DNA of 64,000 bases. Source: Methylomonas methanica MC09. Lineage in GTDB: Bacteria > Pseudomonadota > Gammaproteobacteria > Methylococcales > Methylomonadaceae. Below, piece after piece: positions 16,383-24,982 of the stretch. Each line of letters opens with the position of its first letter. Within the stretch, counting starts at the first letter, position 1. The position numbers were made by a program, and so were the translations under genes. The notes below the pieces were generated by a model. That model saw only the letters and a program-made list of their open reading frames with translations. It ran no database searches and was not told the origin of the DNA. The stretch covers positions 4,092,001 to 4,156,000 of the forward strand of contig NC_015572.1 of NCBI RefSeq assembly GCF_000214665.1. The letters run 5' to 3'.

Positions 16383-16736
16383 TCACTCGACTTTTAAGAG
16401 TTCGGCAATCGCGGAGGTTGCATTGCACTGCACGATCGCTTCAGCAAGTTGGGATTCTGTGAGCGGATGCCGGATGGCTTGGACGCCGTTCACGGTAAAT
16501 GCTTGGTATTCCTTCTGAGCAAAGGTCAGGATTTGGCATTTTTTGCAGGGTGAGTTTTCAAAGGGCATGTCCGTGATACCAGCCTCCAGTCCTTCGGAGC
16601 TGGGGGCATAAATCAAAAAATCGCCCTGCATTGCCAGTACCGCACGATATTGATTGGCCGTCGTGAAATACAAGTAGCCGACTTCGACATCGGACACTTT
16701 CAACCAAAGTGTTTTATCTTTCTTGTTCTTTTTCAT
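16383..16736 (-). CDS. Hypothetical protein with a CKKC motif, downstream of the desaturase
   Basis: 117 residues, soluble, no signal peptide. Lys-rich start (MKKNKKDKTLWLKVSDVEVG) and a CKKC pair in NSPCKKCQILTFAQ near the middle that could bind metal or be redox active. The family is not recognised. It begins 15 bases after the fatty acid desaturase stop on the same strand, so the two almost certainly share a transcript and this protein may assist the desaturase or its electron supply. That link is positional only. Confidence 0.6.
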   Translation of the reverse strand: MKKNKKDKTLWLKVSDVEVGYLYFTTANQYRAVLAMQGDFLIYAPSSEGLEAGITDMPFENSPCKKCQILTFAQKEYQAFTVNGVQAIRHPLTESQLAEAIVQCNATSAIAELLKVE

Positions 16737-16751
16737 ATGCCTGGTTTGAAG

Positions 16752-17876
16752 CTACCCTGCCGCCGGTTTCAACATCGAGGTCTTACCCACCATGATATCC
16801 ACGGCTTTTATTAGCCGCTTGAAGATATGATCCTGGCAATAGGGTATGTTGTGTTTTTCGCAGAGGGCTTTGACCTGCGGCTGTAGCTTTTGATATTGGC
16901 TTAAGGGCAAGTCCGGCCACAGGTGGTGTTCGATCTGGTAGTTCAACCAACCGTAGAAGAAGTCGTTGGCGTTGGAGCCGGTGGGATAATTGACCGAACC
17001 GAGGATTTGCCGTAAGTAAAATTCACCCTTGCTGTGCGATTTGTCGTCGAAGGCCATGACGTCGTCGCCAGCATGATTGGGCATCATCACCAGAAAGGTA
17101 TGCATGTTGGTGAAGATTTCCGCCAGAATTGAGTTCAACAATACGCTGGTAGCGGCAATGCTACCGAAGGGCAGGAACAATGCCGGCAACAGCAGGAAAC
17201 GATAGCCGACATAGGGCAGAATACTCTGCAACCACAAGCCGCGTCCGCGCGGGGTGAACACACTCCAAGACCCTAAGCGTGTCATCGTGGGGATAGCTTG
17301 ATGCTGGTGGCGTGCGGCGTTAATCTCCAATTCTTTGTGGGTGCGCGGCGTGTAATAGCTGACCTTCCAGATCCCGGAGAACAGGGCCACGATGGTATAG
17401 CGCAGCCACATCGGTAAGCGGGATTGCCGCAACCATTCCATGTTGTGCTGGGCATTATTGGGATCGACCAGCTCGCCCAAGCGATAGTGGTGCAGGCCAT
17501 CGTGTTCATGGTGCCAACCCTCGGGCGTCATCCAGTCCGGCCAATCCAGAAAGCGCCGCCAGCCCTGGGCGAAGCGTTTGCTTTTATAACGCCGAGAGCC
17601 TTGGCCGACTTTGTCGTAGCCGCGATGTTGTATCGGATGGGCCACTTGGGTCCAGCGGGTGAAACTGCCTTGGCTGATCAACAGCGCAGAAATCGGGTTA
17701 GGTGCGATCCAGGCCGTCGCATAGCCGAGTAGCGAGCAGGCCTGACCCCAGCGCTCCATGCGTTTCATGTGGCGAAAGTCTTCGGGGCCTAAATCCTTCA
17801 AGGCTTGTTGATGAAGTTGTTTGATGTCGTTCGCCAACTGCTCGCGATCGACGGTCCGGTAACTGTGTATACTCAA
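16752..17876 (-). CDS. Membrane fatty acid desaturase
   Basis: 374 residues of the integral-membrane desaturase superfamily. The three histidine clusters that bind the di-iron centre are visible: HPIQH (HxxxH) near residue 79, HEHDGLHH (HxxxHH) near 123 and QIEHHLWPDLP (HxxHH) near residue 315, with hydrophobic membrane spans between (LWLQSILPYVGYRFLLLPALFLPFG-type). It introduces a double bond into acyl chains using O2 and an external electron donor. There is no fused cytochrome b5. ATG 17876 is the first start. It leads a two-gene unit with the CKKC protein. Confidence 0.88.
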   Translation of the reverse strand: MSIHSYRTVDREQLANDIKQLHQQALKDLGPEDFRHMKRMERWGQACSLLGYATAWIAPNPISALLISQGSFTRWTQVAHPIQHRGYDKVGQGSRRYKSKRFAQGWRRFLDWPDWMTPEGWHHEHDGLHHYRLGELVDPNNAQHNMEWLRQSRLPMWLRYTIVALFSGIWKVSYYTPRTHKELEINAARHQHQAIPTMTRLGSWSVFTPRGRGLWLQSILPYVGYRFLLLPALFLPFGSIAATSVLLNSILAEIFTNMHTFLVMMPNHAGDDVMAFDDKSHSKGEFYLRQILGSVNYPTGSNANDFFYGWLNYQIEHHLWPDLPLSQYQKLQPQVKALCEKHNIPYCQDHIFKRLIKAVDIMVGKTSMLKPAAG

Positions 17877-17944
17877 AATGGCCTCAGGAAATGGATGCCG
17901 CTACCCGACCGGGAGACTATAGAGATACAGGCTCATACGCAGGG

Positions 17945-17978
17945 CAAAAAAAAGGGCCTACGCTTCAACGTAAGCCCT
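17945..17978 (-). terminator. Rho-independent terminator of the csrA-tRNA transcript
   Basis: On the minus strand the sequence reads GGGCTTACG, loop TTGAAG, CGTAGGCCC, followed by a run of nine T. One mismatch interrupts a 9-base stem. It lies just after the tRNA-Asn gene and would end the minus-strand csrA/tRNA transcript. Confidence 0.82.
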
Positions 17979-17987
17979 TGATATATT

Positions 17988-18063
17988 TGGCTCCCCCGGA
18001 CGGGCTCGAACCGCCGACCTAGTGATTAACAGTCACCCGCTCTACCGACTGAGCTACAGGGGA
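17988..18063 (-). tRNA. tRNA-Asn (anticodon GTT)
   Basis: On the minus strand: TCCCCTG acceptor, TAGCTCAGTCGGTAGAGC D arm, anticodon stem-loop with CTGTTAA, T arm GGTTCGAGCC and CGGGGGAG followed by an encoded CCA. All seven acceptor pairs form, one of them T-G. 76 bases including CCA. Confidence 0.95.
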
Positions 18064-18088
18064 TTAATATTTTTTTACTTTTCAAATA

Positions 18089-18165
18089 TGGCGCGCCCGG
18101 AGAGATTCGAACTCCCGACCGCTCGGTTCGTAGCCGAGTACTCTATCCAGCTGAGCTACGGGCGC
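18089..18165 (-). tRNA. tRNA-Arg (anticodon ACG)
   Basis: On the minus strand: GCGCCCG acceptor, TAGCTCAGCTGGATAGAG D arm, anticodon loop CTACGAA, T arm GTTCGAATC and CGGGCGC acceptor, discriminator G and encoded CCA. The ACG anticodon is normally modified to ICG by TadA. Part of the csrA-tRNA cluster. Confidence 0.95.
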
Positions 18166-18228
18166 CTGTTTGAGCCGTCTATTATGGTTTTTTTTACTAT
18201 TTAAGTCAACTACTTTTTTATTACTTTA

Positions 18229-18319
18229 TGGCGGAGAGAGAGGGATTCGAACCCTCGATGCGCTTTTGGCACATACTCCCTTAGCAGGGGAGCGCCTTCG
18301 GCCTCTCGGCCATCTCTCC
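18229..18319 (-). tRNA. tRNA-Ser (anticodon GCT)
   Basis: A class II tRNA of 91 bases with a long variable arm. GGAGAGA acceptor pairs with TCTCTCC; D arm TGGCCGAGAGGC; anticodon loop CTGCTAA gives GCT; T arm GGTTCGAATCC; encoded CCA. It lies 8 bases after the csrA stop, the conserved gammaproteobacterial csrA-tRNA-Ser-tRNA-Arg order. Confidence 0.95.
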
Positions 18320-18327
18320 AAAACTTT

Positions 18328-18519
18328 TTAAATCTCCGAGGGTTTGGATTCAGATTGCTCTTTTTTAATCCTCTCGTAAATTTCTTCTCTGTGAACAGAA
18401 ACATCCTTCGGAGCATTGACGCCGATCCGAACTTGATTCCCTTTAACGCCGAGAACGGTGACAGTGACTTCATCACCGATCATCAAGGTCTCCCCCACTC
18501 TACGAGTCAAGATAAGCAT
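18328..18519 (-). CDS. csrA: Carbon storage regulator CsrA
   Basis: 63 residues, the normal size. [20 protein letters not shown] (strand 1 with the RNA-binding Arg/Thr residues), [28 protein letters not shown] are the CsrA/RsmA consensus. The dimer binds GGA-containing loops in mRNA leaders to repress or activate translation and is normally antagonised by CsrB-type sRNAs, none of which is seen here. It is followed on the same strand by tRNA-Ser, tRNA-Arg and tRNA-Asn. alaS, the common upstream neighbour, is not present; a divergent GTPase gene lies upstream instead. Confidence 0.96.
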   Translation of the reverse strand: MLILTRRVGETLMIGDEVTVTVLGVKGNQVRIGVNAPKDVSVHREEIYERIKKEQSESKPSEI

Positions 18520-18676
18520 ACCATCTCCCTACATCTCCAAAGCACTTTGTTTCTAAAACAAACTGAGCTGACAATTTTATTATCTTTTATTAAAAAAGGA
18601 AAGTTTATTTGGCTTTTACCCATAAAATTTAAGGCCTCCATCCTGTAGAATGACATTTATTATAAAAAGAGAGCTA

Positions 18677-19585
18677 ATGATGTTAATTCAGTGGTACCCG
18701 GGCCATATGCATAAGGCCAGTAAAGAAATCAAAGAGACTTTACCGAATATCGATTTACTGATCGAAATACTCGACGCCCGCATTCCCTTCAGCAGTCAAA
18801 ATCCCATGCTTGCAGAATTGCGTGGCGACAAACCCACTATTCGCGTCCTCAGCAAAATCGACTTGGCCGATCCTGAACTAACCCGCCAATGGCAAACCCA
18901 TTTGGAGCTTGAGCAAGGCGTAAAAACCCTGGCCGTCACCACTCAACACCCAGACAAAATCAAACAAATCATTGATCTGTGCGGCAAAATGCTGCCGGAA
19001 AAATCCGAATCCAATAAAGTGATCCGCACCATGATCATGGGTATTCCCAATGTCGGAAAATCCACCATCATCAACGTACTGGCAGGCCGCACAATCGCCA
19101 AAACCGGTAACGAACCGGCGGTGACCAAAATGCAGCAACGCATCAACCTGAAAAACAACATCGTACTGTCCGACACGCCCGGCGTACTGTGGCCCAATGT
19201 GGAAAACCGCAACAGCGGCTATCGCTTGGCCGTGACCGGCGCGATCAAAGATACCGCATTTCAGCACGACGACATTGCATTATTCGCACTCGACTACTTG
19301 CTCAAGGCTTATCCCGACTTGTTGCAAACGCGTTATCAGCTCGCCGATTTACCCACGGATGCAACAAGCGCCTTGCATGCGATCGGCCAAAAAAGAGGCT
19401 GTTTGCGCGCTGGCCGGCAAGTTGATCTGGATAAAGCCGCGAAGTTGTTTTTAACCGAATTAAGGGCCGGCACCTTAGGGCTAATCAGCCTGGAAACACC
19501 GGAAATGATCGCGGCCGAAATGGTGGAACTAGTCGCAATACGAGAAGAAAAGGCAGCCAAAAAAGCCGCCAGAAGACGCAAATAA
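18677..19585 (+). CDS. rbgA: Ribosome biogenesis GTPase, RbgA/YlqF family (circularly permuted)
   Basis: About 302 residues. It begins MMLIQWYPGHMHKASKEIKE, the classic RbgA start, and carries the permuted G-motif order: G4 LSKIDLAD first, then G1 GIPNVGKST, then G3 DTPGVLWP. The C-terminal domain is the usual helical, basic region ending AAKKAARRRK. It acts in late assembly of the 50S subunit. G4 reads SKID instead of NKxD, a tolerated variant in this family. ATG 18677 with GAGAG upstream is preferred to the ATG at 18650. Its stop codon is directly adjacent to the nadA stop on the other strand. Confidence 0.9.
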   Translation: MMLIQWYPGHMHKASKEIKETLPNIDLLIEILDARIPFSSQNPMLAELRGDKPTIRVLSKIDLADPELTRQWQTHLELEQGVKTLAVTTQHPDKIKQIIDLCGKMLPEKSESNKVIRTMIMGIPNVGKSTIINVLAGRTIAKTGNEPAVTKMQQRINLKNNIVLSDTPGVLWPNVENRNSGYRLAVTGAIKDTAFQHDDIALFALDYLLKAYPDLLQTRYQLADLPTDATSALHAIGQKRGCLRAGRQVDLDKAAKLFLTELRAGTLGLISLETPEMIAAEMVELVAIREEKAAKKAARRRK

Positions 19586-20683
19586 TCAGGAAGCCAGCAG
19601 CATGTTATCCAAGGACTTTTTCGCCAGCACCGCCTGATCCTCGGGCACAGACACCCGATTGACCACATGACCGGCCGCCAGATTTTCCAATACCCAGGCC
19701 AGATGCTGAGGGTCGGTGCGAAACATGGTGGAGCACATACTCAAAGTCGGCGCCATAAAATGCACCTGTTTACCCTGCGCCTTACATTCCTGATTCAAGC
19801 GGTTAACCAGATTCAATTCGGTCGCCACCAGCCAGCGGGTATTGGGTTCGGCCTCGCGGACGATTTTTAAAATCATCTCGGTGGAACCGATAAAATCGGA
19901 TTTCCGGCACACGTCAAAACACGCTTCCGGATGGGAAATAACGAGGGTTTCCGGGTGTTTTTCTTTAAAGCTGTCTATTTGTTCCGGTTGAAAAGCTTGA
20001 TGCACCGAGCAATAACCCTTCCACAAAATAATCTTGGCGTCGCGAATTTGCTGCTCCGTCAAGCCGCCTTGCGGCTTGTTGAAATCCCAGGTCACCATCT
20101 GCTCCAACGGAATACCCATACGGTAGCCGGTATTGCGACCCAAATGCTGATCAGGAAAAAACAATACTTTTTCGCGTTTGGCGAAACTCCAGTTCAGGAT
20201 TTTTTCGGCATTGGACGAGGTGCAAACGATACCGTCATGCCGGCCGCAAAATGCCTTTAAATCAGCTGCGGAATTAATATAAGTCACCGGCGTAACGGTA
20301 TTATCCGCGTCGATGATTTGCGACAACTCATCCCAACACTGCTGGACTTTGATCTTATTAGCCATGTCGGCCATCGAACAACCGGCCGCCATATCGGGCA
20401 AAATCGCGATCTGCTCCGGGCGCGACAAGATGTCGGCCACCTCCGCCATGAAATGCACACCGCAAAATACAATGTATTCAGCTTCCGACTGCGACGCCTC
20501 CCTGGACAGCTTCAGCGAATCGCCATAGATATCGGCATGTTTAAACACTTCGTCACGCTGATAATGATGCCCCAAAACGATACAACGCTTGCCAAGCTTG
20601 GCTTTCGCGGCGGCGATACGCGCATCGCACTCTGCGTCGTCCAACAGGGCATAATCATGAATGGGTAAAGCGGAAGAAGACAT
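19586..20683 (-). CDS. nadA: Quinolinate synthase NadA
   Basis: 365 residues. Condenses iminoaspartate with dihydroxyacetone phosphate to quinolinate in NAD synthesis, using a [4Fe-4S] cluster. Recognised from CIVLGHHYQRDEV, IYGDSLKLSREA, the first cluster Cys in VFCGVHFMAEVA (Cys74), ILPDMAAGCSMADM, the Cys in GIVCTSSNAEKIL, and SHPEACFDVC. The length fits the long NadA type of gammaproteobacteria. The stop codon abuts that of the convergent rbgA gene without a spacer. It may share a promoter region with none; 60 bases separate it from the upstream DUF2780 lipoprotein gene. Confidence 0.95.
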   Translation of the reverse strand: MSSSALPIHDYALLDDAECDARIAAAKAKLGKRCIVLGHHYQRDEVFKHADIYGDSLKLSREASQSEAEYIVFCGVHFMAEVADILSRPEQIAILPDMAAGCSMADMANKIKVQQCWDELSQIIDADNTVTPVTYINSAADLKAFCGRHDGIVCTSSNAEKILNWSFAKREKVLFFPDQHLGRNTGYRMGIPLEQMVTWDFNKPQGGLTEQQIRDAKIILWKGYCSVHQAFQPEQIDSFKEKHPETLVISHPEACFDVCRKSDFIGSTEMILKIVREAEPNTRWLVATELNLVNRLNQECKAQGKQVHFMAPTLSMCSTMFRTDPQHLAWVLENLAAGHVVNRVSVPEDQAVLAKKSLDNMLLAS

Positions 20684-20744
20684 AGTTAAACCTAAAACAA
20701 ATAAAGCGCGGAAATCACGCCGTAAAATCGACTCGGTATTTGGA

Positions 20745-21293
20745 TCAATACAAAACGCTTTGCAACAAGCTCATCGCGGCCGGACCGCTTTGACCCTGTA
20801 CATACTGCAAAACCATCGGCACAAACTGGCCAATCATATTGGTGCTCATACCCAAACTCTGAAACGAACCCGCCAAGGCAGCCAAACTTCCCAATCCGCC
20901 GACTTGGTCGCCCATCAAACTGGCGGCAGAACCCAACAATACGCTGGAAGACGACGGCTGCGGCACAGCGGACAAATATTGATTCATACCCGGCACACTA
21001 CCGCTCAACTGCATAAAATCACCCGGATTCATCCGCTGTTGGGCCAAAGAGAAGATGGAACCCACTCCTCCCATGGCTTGTTGAGAGTTAACACCGAGCT
21101 GATTCACTAAAAGATTGACCAACCCCGTTTCCGGAGACGTGGCAGCTACCGGATTTGGATTAACCGCCTGCTGAACAGCGGGTGCTTGCTGACCACCCAA
21201 AGCCCAGTTCTGGCTGGTCTGTTGCTGTGCAGGCGTACAACCCGCCAACCAGAGCGCAGCCCCGGCTAGCGTATAAGACATTACATACTTCAT
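20745..21293 (-). CDS. DUF2780 (VcgC/VcgE-like) lipoprotein
   Basis: 182 residues. The N-terminus has a lipobox-like LAGC (MSYTLAGAALWLAGCTPAQQ), so it should be a lipid-anchored envelope protein. A Gln/Pro/Ala-rich linker follows, then a helical domain with LVNLLVNQLGVNSQQAMGGV and a glycine-rich repeat-like part, typical of DUF2780. The function of the family is unknown. It lies between aspS and nadA on the same strand, with 60 bases to nadA, so weak co-transcription is possible. Confidence 0.75.
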   Translation of the reverse strand: MKYVMSYTLAGAALWLAGCTPAQQQTSQNWALGGQQAPAVQQAVNPNPVAATSPETGLVNLLVNQLGVNSQQAMGGVGSIFSLAQQRMNPGDFMQLSGSVPGMNQYLSAVPQPSSSSVLLGSAASLMGDQVGGLGSLAALAGSFQSLGMSTNMIGQFVPMVLQYVQGQSGPAAMSLLQSVLY

Positions 21294-21427
21294 AGCAACT
21301 AACCTCTGAAAAACTAAATGTTAACAATGCGCCAACCAGACAGTTAAATCAAGTGACGCAAACCAAGACGGCAGGCGCGCCCAACAATCGGGATGCGTTT
21401 ATAAATAACGCATCCCGGTGAATTGAA

Positions 21428-23218
21428 TTAATCCTGTTTGTCTTCCTTGCCGGCCGGTTTCCGCAAGCGAATACCCAATTCTTTCAGCTGTTCGTCGCTG
21501 ACTAATGCCGGCGCATTAAACAACGGACACGCCGCCGTTTGGGTTTTCGGGAAGGCGATTACATCCCGGATAGAGCTCGCGCCGGTCATTAACATGACCA
21601 AGCGATCCAGCCCGAAGGCGATACCGCCATGCGGTGGCGCACCGTATTTCAAAGCATCCAGCAAGAAGCCGAATTTTTCCCGCGCTTCCTCGTGACCGAT
21701 ACCCAAAATGGCGAATACGATTTGCTGCATCTCGGTACGGTTAATCCGGATGGAACCGCCGCCTACTTCGGTGCCATTCAGTACCAAATCGTAAGCGCGC
21801 GACAAGGCATGACCGGGGTCGGCTTTCAACTCTTCCACCGAACAACTGGGCGCAGTAAACGGATGATGAATCGCGGTATAGCGCTGCGCCTTGTCGTCCC
21901 AGGCGAACATAGGGAAATCAACAACCCATAAAGGTTTCCAGTCGCCGGTCAGCAAGTTACGATCCAAGCCTAATTTGACGCGTAACGCACCCATGGCTTC
22001 ATTAACGATATCGGCTTTGTCGGCACCGAAGAAAACCAAATCGCCGTTTTGCGCACCGACTTTGGCCATGACTTTGGCCCACACTTCATCGGGGGCGAAT
22101 TTGACGATAGGCGATTGCAATCCTTCCGCACCCGCCGCCAGATCGTTGACCTTGATATAAGCTAGGCCTTTGGCGCCGTAGATACCGACAAACTTGGACA
22201 ACTCGTCGATGACGCTACGGCTCATTTCGCCGCCTTCGGGTACGCGCATCGCCACAACCCGACCGTGCGGATCGTTGGCTGGGCCGGAAAACACCTTGAA
22301 ATCCACCTCACGCATTTCATCGGCAATGTCGACTAATTCCAACGGAATCCGTAAATCAGGACGATCGGAACCATAGCGACGCATGGCTTCGGCATGACTC
22401 ATCACCGGAAACGGGTCACCCAGATCCACATTGATAATGTCCTTGAACAGACGACGAATCATTTCCTCCATGATGGCCATGATCTGTTGCTCGTTCATGA
22501 AGGAGGTTTCGATATCCAACTGGGTAAATTCCGGTTGTCTGTCGGCACGTAAATCTTCATCGCGGAAGCAGCGCACTACTTGGTAATAGCGCTCCATGCC
22601 CGCCACCATTAACAGCTGTTTATAGAGCTGCGGCGACTGCGGCAAGGCGAAAAACGCATTAGGATGCGTCCGGCTGGGCACGATGTAATCGCGCGCGCCT
22701 TCCGGCGTCGCTTTGGTCAAATAAGGTGTTTCGATTTCGAAGAACTCGTTGTCGTCCAGATATTGGCGTAAATGACGAGTCACGTCGCGCCGAACCTTCA
22801 TGCGTTGCTGCATCACGGTACGGCGCAAATCGATATAACGGAAACGCAAGCGGGTTTCTTCGTTGACTTCGATCTCGCTTTCCAACGGAAACGGCGGTGT
22901 TTCCGATTCGTTCAGCACTTCGATATGCTTGCCCAACACTTCAATTTGTCCCGTGAACATATTGGCGTTATGCGTACCCTCCGGACGATCGCGCACCACA
23001 CCTTCTATACGCAACACGTACTCGCTACGAACACTTTCGGCTATGGCGAAACTATCGGACAAGTCGGGGTCGAACACCACCTGCACCAGACCCGCGCGAT
23101 CGCGCAAATCGATAAAGATTACGCCGCCATGATCGCGACGACGGTGTACCCAGCCGCACAAAGCGACGGTTTGACCTAGATGTTGGGTATTCAGTTCTCC
23201 ACACTTGTGGCTACGCAT
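21428..23218 (-). CDS. aspS: Aspartate-tRNA(Asp/Asn) ligase, non-discriminating type
   Basis: 596 residues from ATG 23218 ([15 protein letters not shown]); an in-frame extension to 23284 is not homologous. Bacterial-type AspRS: OB-fold anticodon domain first, class II motif 1, motif 2 [21 protein letters not shown] insertion and motif 3 [13 protein letters not shown]. The anticodon domain has RRRDHGG with His at residue 30 and Gly81 in RPEG. The aligned His and Gly are those of the non-discriminating P. aeruginosa enzyme, whereas discriminating enzymes have Leu and Lys. It would then make Asp-tRNA-Asn for conversion by GatCAB. It is downstream of fmdB on the same strand. Confidence 0.95.
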   Translation of the reverse strand: MRSHKCGELNTQHLGQTVALCGWVHRRRDHGGVIFIDLRDRAGLVQVVFDPDLSDSFAIAESVRSEYVLRIEGVVRDRPEGTHNANMFTGQIEVLGKHIEVLNESETPPFPLESEIEVNEETRLRFRYIDLRRTVMQQRMKVRRDVTRHLRQYLDDNEFFEIETPYLTKATPEGARDYIVPSRTHPNAFFALPQSPQLYKQLLMVAGMERYYQVVRCFRDEDLRADRQPEFTQLDIETSFMNEQQIMAIMEEMIRRLFKDIINVDLGDPFPVMSHAEAMRRYGSDRPDLRIPLELVDIADEMREVDFKVFSGPANDPHGRVVAMRVPEGGEMSRSVIDELSKFVGIYGAKGLAYIKVNDLAAGAEGLQSPIVKFAPDEVWAKVMAKVGAQNGDLVFFGADKADIVNEAMGALRVKLGLDRNLLTGDWKPLWVVDFPMFAWDDKAQRYTAIHHPFTAPSCSVEELKADPGHALSRAYDLVLNGTEVGGGSIRINRTEMQQIVFAILGIGHEEAREKFGFLLDALKYGAPPHGGIAFGLDRLVMLMTGASSIRDVIAFPKTQTAACPLFNAPALVSDEQLKELGIRLRKPAGKEDKQD

Positions 23219-23287
23219 AGTTGTTCTCGGATTATTCAAAGTAAAGGATGGCGGGCCGCCGAAAGCAGCCCACCTTATTGACAAGGA

Positions 23288-23554
23288 TTAGTGGCAGGCG
23301 CAACTCGTTCCGCAACCACCGCCGGAGGAGCCGCTCGAGTTGGAGTTTTCACCGGCAACATTTTTCTTGTTGCCGCTTTTAAAATCGGTTTCATACCAGC
23401 CGCTGCCTTTAAGGCGAAAGCCTGCTGCGGAAATTTTCTTTTTCAATTCCGCCTCGTTACAGGCCGGACAAATCACCAACGGGTCGGCGCCCAATTTTTG
23501 CAGGGCTTCATGCTCATGACCGCAGGCATTGCATTGATATTCGTAAATGGGCAT
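23288..23554 (-). CDS. FmdB-type zinc ribbon protein
   Basis: 88 residues. MPIYEYQCNACGHEHEALQK and VICPACNEAELKKKISAAGF give the two CxxC pairs of the CxxC_CXXC_SSSS putative regulatory zinc ribbon. The C-terminal tail is Ser/Gly-rich and ends GGGCGTSCACH with extra cysteines. Its role is unknown; it is commonly found just upstream of aspS, as here (70 bases apart), and is probably co-transcribed. Confidence 0.9.
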   Translation of the reverse strand: MPIYEYQCNACGHEHEALQKLGADPLVICPACNEAELKKKISAAGFRLKGSGWYETDFKSGNKKNVAGENSNSSGSSGGGCGTSCACH

Positions 23555-23662
23555 AGCGACTCCAAAAAAATCAGAAACAGGTTGTGTATAGGGCCGACGC
23601 TTGAATTTTTCAAGGCTCGTGATGTTAGAATTATGCCTATTTTAATCGAAATCAGCGTAAAA

Positions 23663-24712
23663 ATGGACAAATTGACAGACCGATTGACAATCACTCAACC
23701 CGACGACTGGCATTTGCATGTGCGTACCGGGTCGATATTGCAAACGGTGATTGCCCATACCGCCAAGCAATTCGGCCGGGCCATTATCATGCCGAATCTT
23801 AAACCCCCGGTCACTACCGTGCCGCAGGCTTTGGCTTATAGAGACGAAATTCTCACTGCATTACCGGAAAACTCATCATTTAACCCGCTGATGACGCTGT
23901 ATTTAACCGGCAATACCCGTGCGGAAGACGTTAAAAAAGTCGCCGCATCTGAACATATCCATGCCTTCAAATTGTATCCAGCCGGCGCCACCACCAATTC
24001 CGACGCCGGTGTTGCCAACATCGAAGCCGTCTACCCAATTTTTGCGGCCATGGAAAAACACGTAGTACCGCTACTGATTCACGGCGAAGTCACGAATCCC
24101 GAATACGATATTTTCGACCGTGAAAAAATATTTATCGATACCCAATTGAGCCGTATCACGCGAGAATTCCCCGGCCTCCGCATCGTCGTGGAGCACTTGA
24201 CCACGCAAGACGCGGTACAGTTTGTCGAATCCGCCAACGATAATGTCGGAGCCACTATTACACCACAACATTTGCTGTATAACCGTAATGCCATTCTGGC
24301 TGGCGGTATTCGTCCGCACTTTTATTGTTTACCTATCTTAAAGCGCGAGCAGCATCGTCTTGCTTTGCTAAAGGCGGCTACCGGCGGCAACCGCAAATTC
24401 TTTCTCGGTACCGACAGCGCCCCACACCTGACCCATCTAAAAGAAAACGCCTGCGGTTGTGCCGGCTGTTACAGCGCCCATGCCGCACTGGAATTGTATG
24501 CCGAAGCGTTTGAACAAGCCGATGCGCTTGACAAACTGGAAGGTTTCGCCAGCTTTCATGGCGCGGATTTTTACGGTTTGCCGAGAAACACCCAATCCAT
24601 CACCTTGGCAAAACAAGCCTGGGCGGTACCAAACCATTACGGCGACACCAACAACACCATCACCCCATTAAAAGCCGGCGAAATAGTACATTGGCAACAA
24701 ATTTCCAATTAA
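23663..24712 (+). CDS. pyrC: Dihydroorotase, class II
   Basis: About 349 residues, the E. coli PyrC length. Catalyses cyclisation of carbamoyl aspartate in pyrimidine synthesis. Zinc ligands and signature are visible: DDWHLHVRTG (HxH), IIMPNLKPPVTTV, FKLYPAGATTNS (carboxylated Lys), LLIHGEVT, IVVEHLTTQDAV, and FLGTDSAPHLTHLKENACGCAGCYSA (catalytic Asp). ATG 23663 fits the family start. The ATG at 23633 is possible, but the open frame further back to 23291 is only the shadow of fmdB. Divergent from fmdB with ~108 bases between the starts. Confidence 0.95.
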   Translation: MDKLTDRLTITQPDDWHLHVRTGSILQTVIAHTAKQFGRAIIMPNLKPPVTTVPQALAYRDEILTALPENSSFNPLMTLYLTGNTRAEDVKKVAASEHIHAFKLYPAGATTNSDAGVANIEAVYPIFAAMEKHVVPLLIHGEVTNPEYDIFDREKIFIDTQLSRITREFPGLRIVVEHLTTQDAVQFVESANDNVGATITPQHLLYNRNAILAGGIRPHFYCLPILKREQHRLALLKAATGGNRKFFLGTDSAPHLTHLKENACGCAGCYSAHAALELYAEAFEQADALDKLEGFASFHGADFYGLPRNTQSITLAKQAWAVPNHYGDTNNTITPLKAGEIVHWQQISN

Positions 24713-24982
24713 CCCGGTACGGTGTATTTCAACCGGACAACTAAGCATATCAACCAATAGGCCTTGCGTCGACTAGGTTATTGGTTGGTTTATTTGGCGT
24801 AATTTCGGTTTATTTTGGCTGTTTATCGATTAGTCGCCCCCGCCGTCCATTACCTCAAGGCGACCGCAACTCATTAAAACATTCTTAACGTGGCACAAAA
24901 TTAGCTTACTAAATATAATGTTTACGCCATCGGTAGCCGACCAAGTAATTCTCGGCTTTCTTCTATTTCTCGCACACCAACC

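Noticed and set aside
23291..23662. Long N-terminal extension of pyrC
   Set aside because: It is the antisense shadow of the fmdB zinc ribbon gene; PyrC homology starts at MDKLTDRLTITQPDDWHLH.
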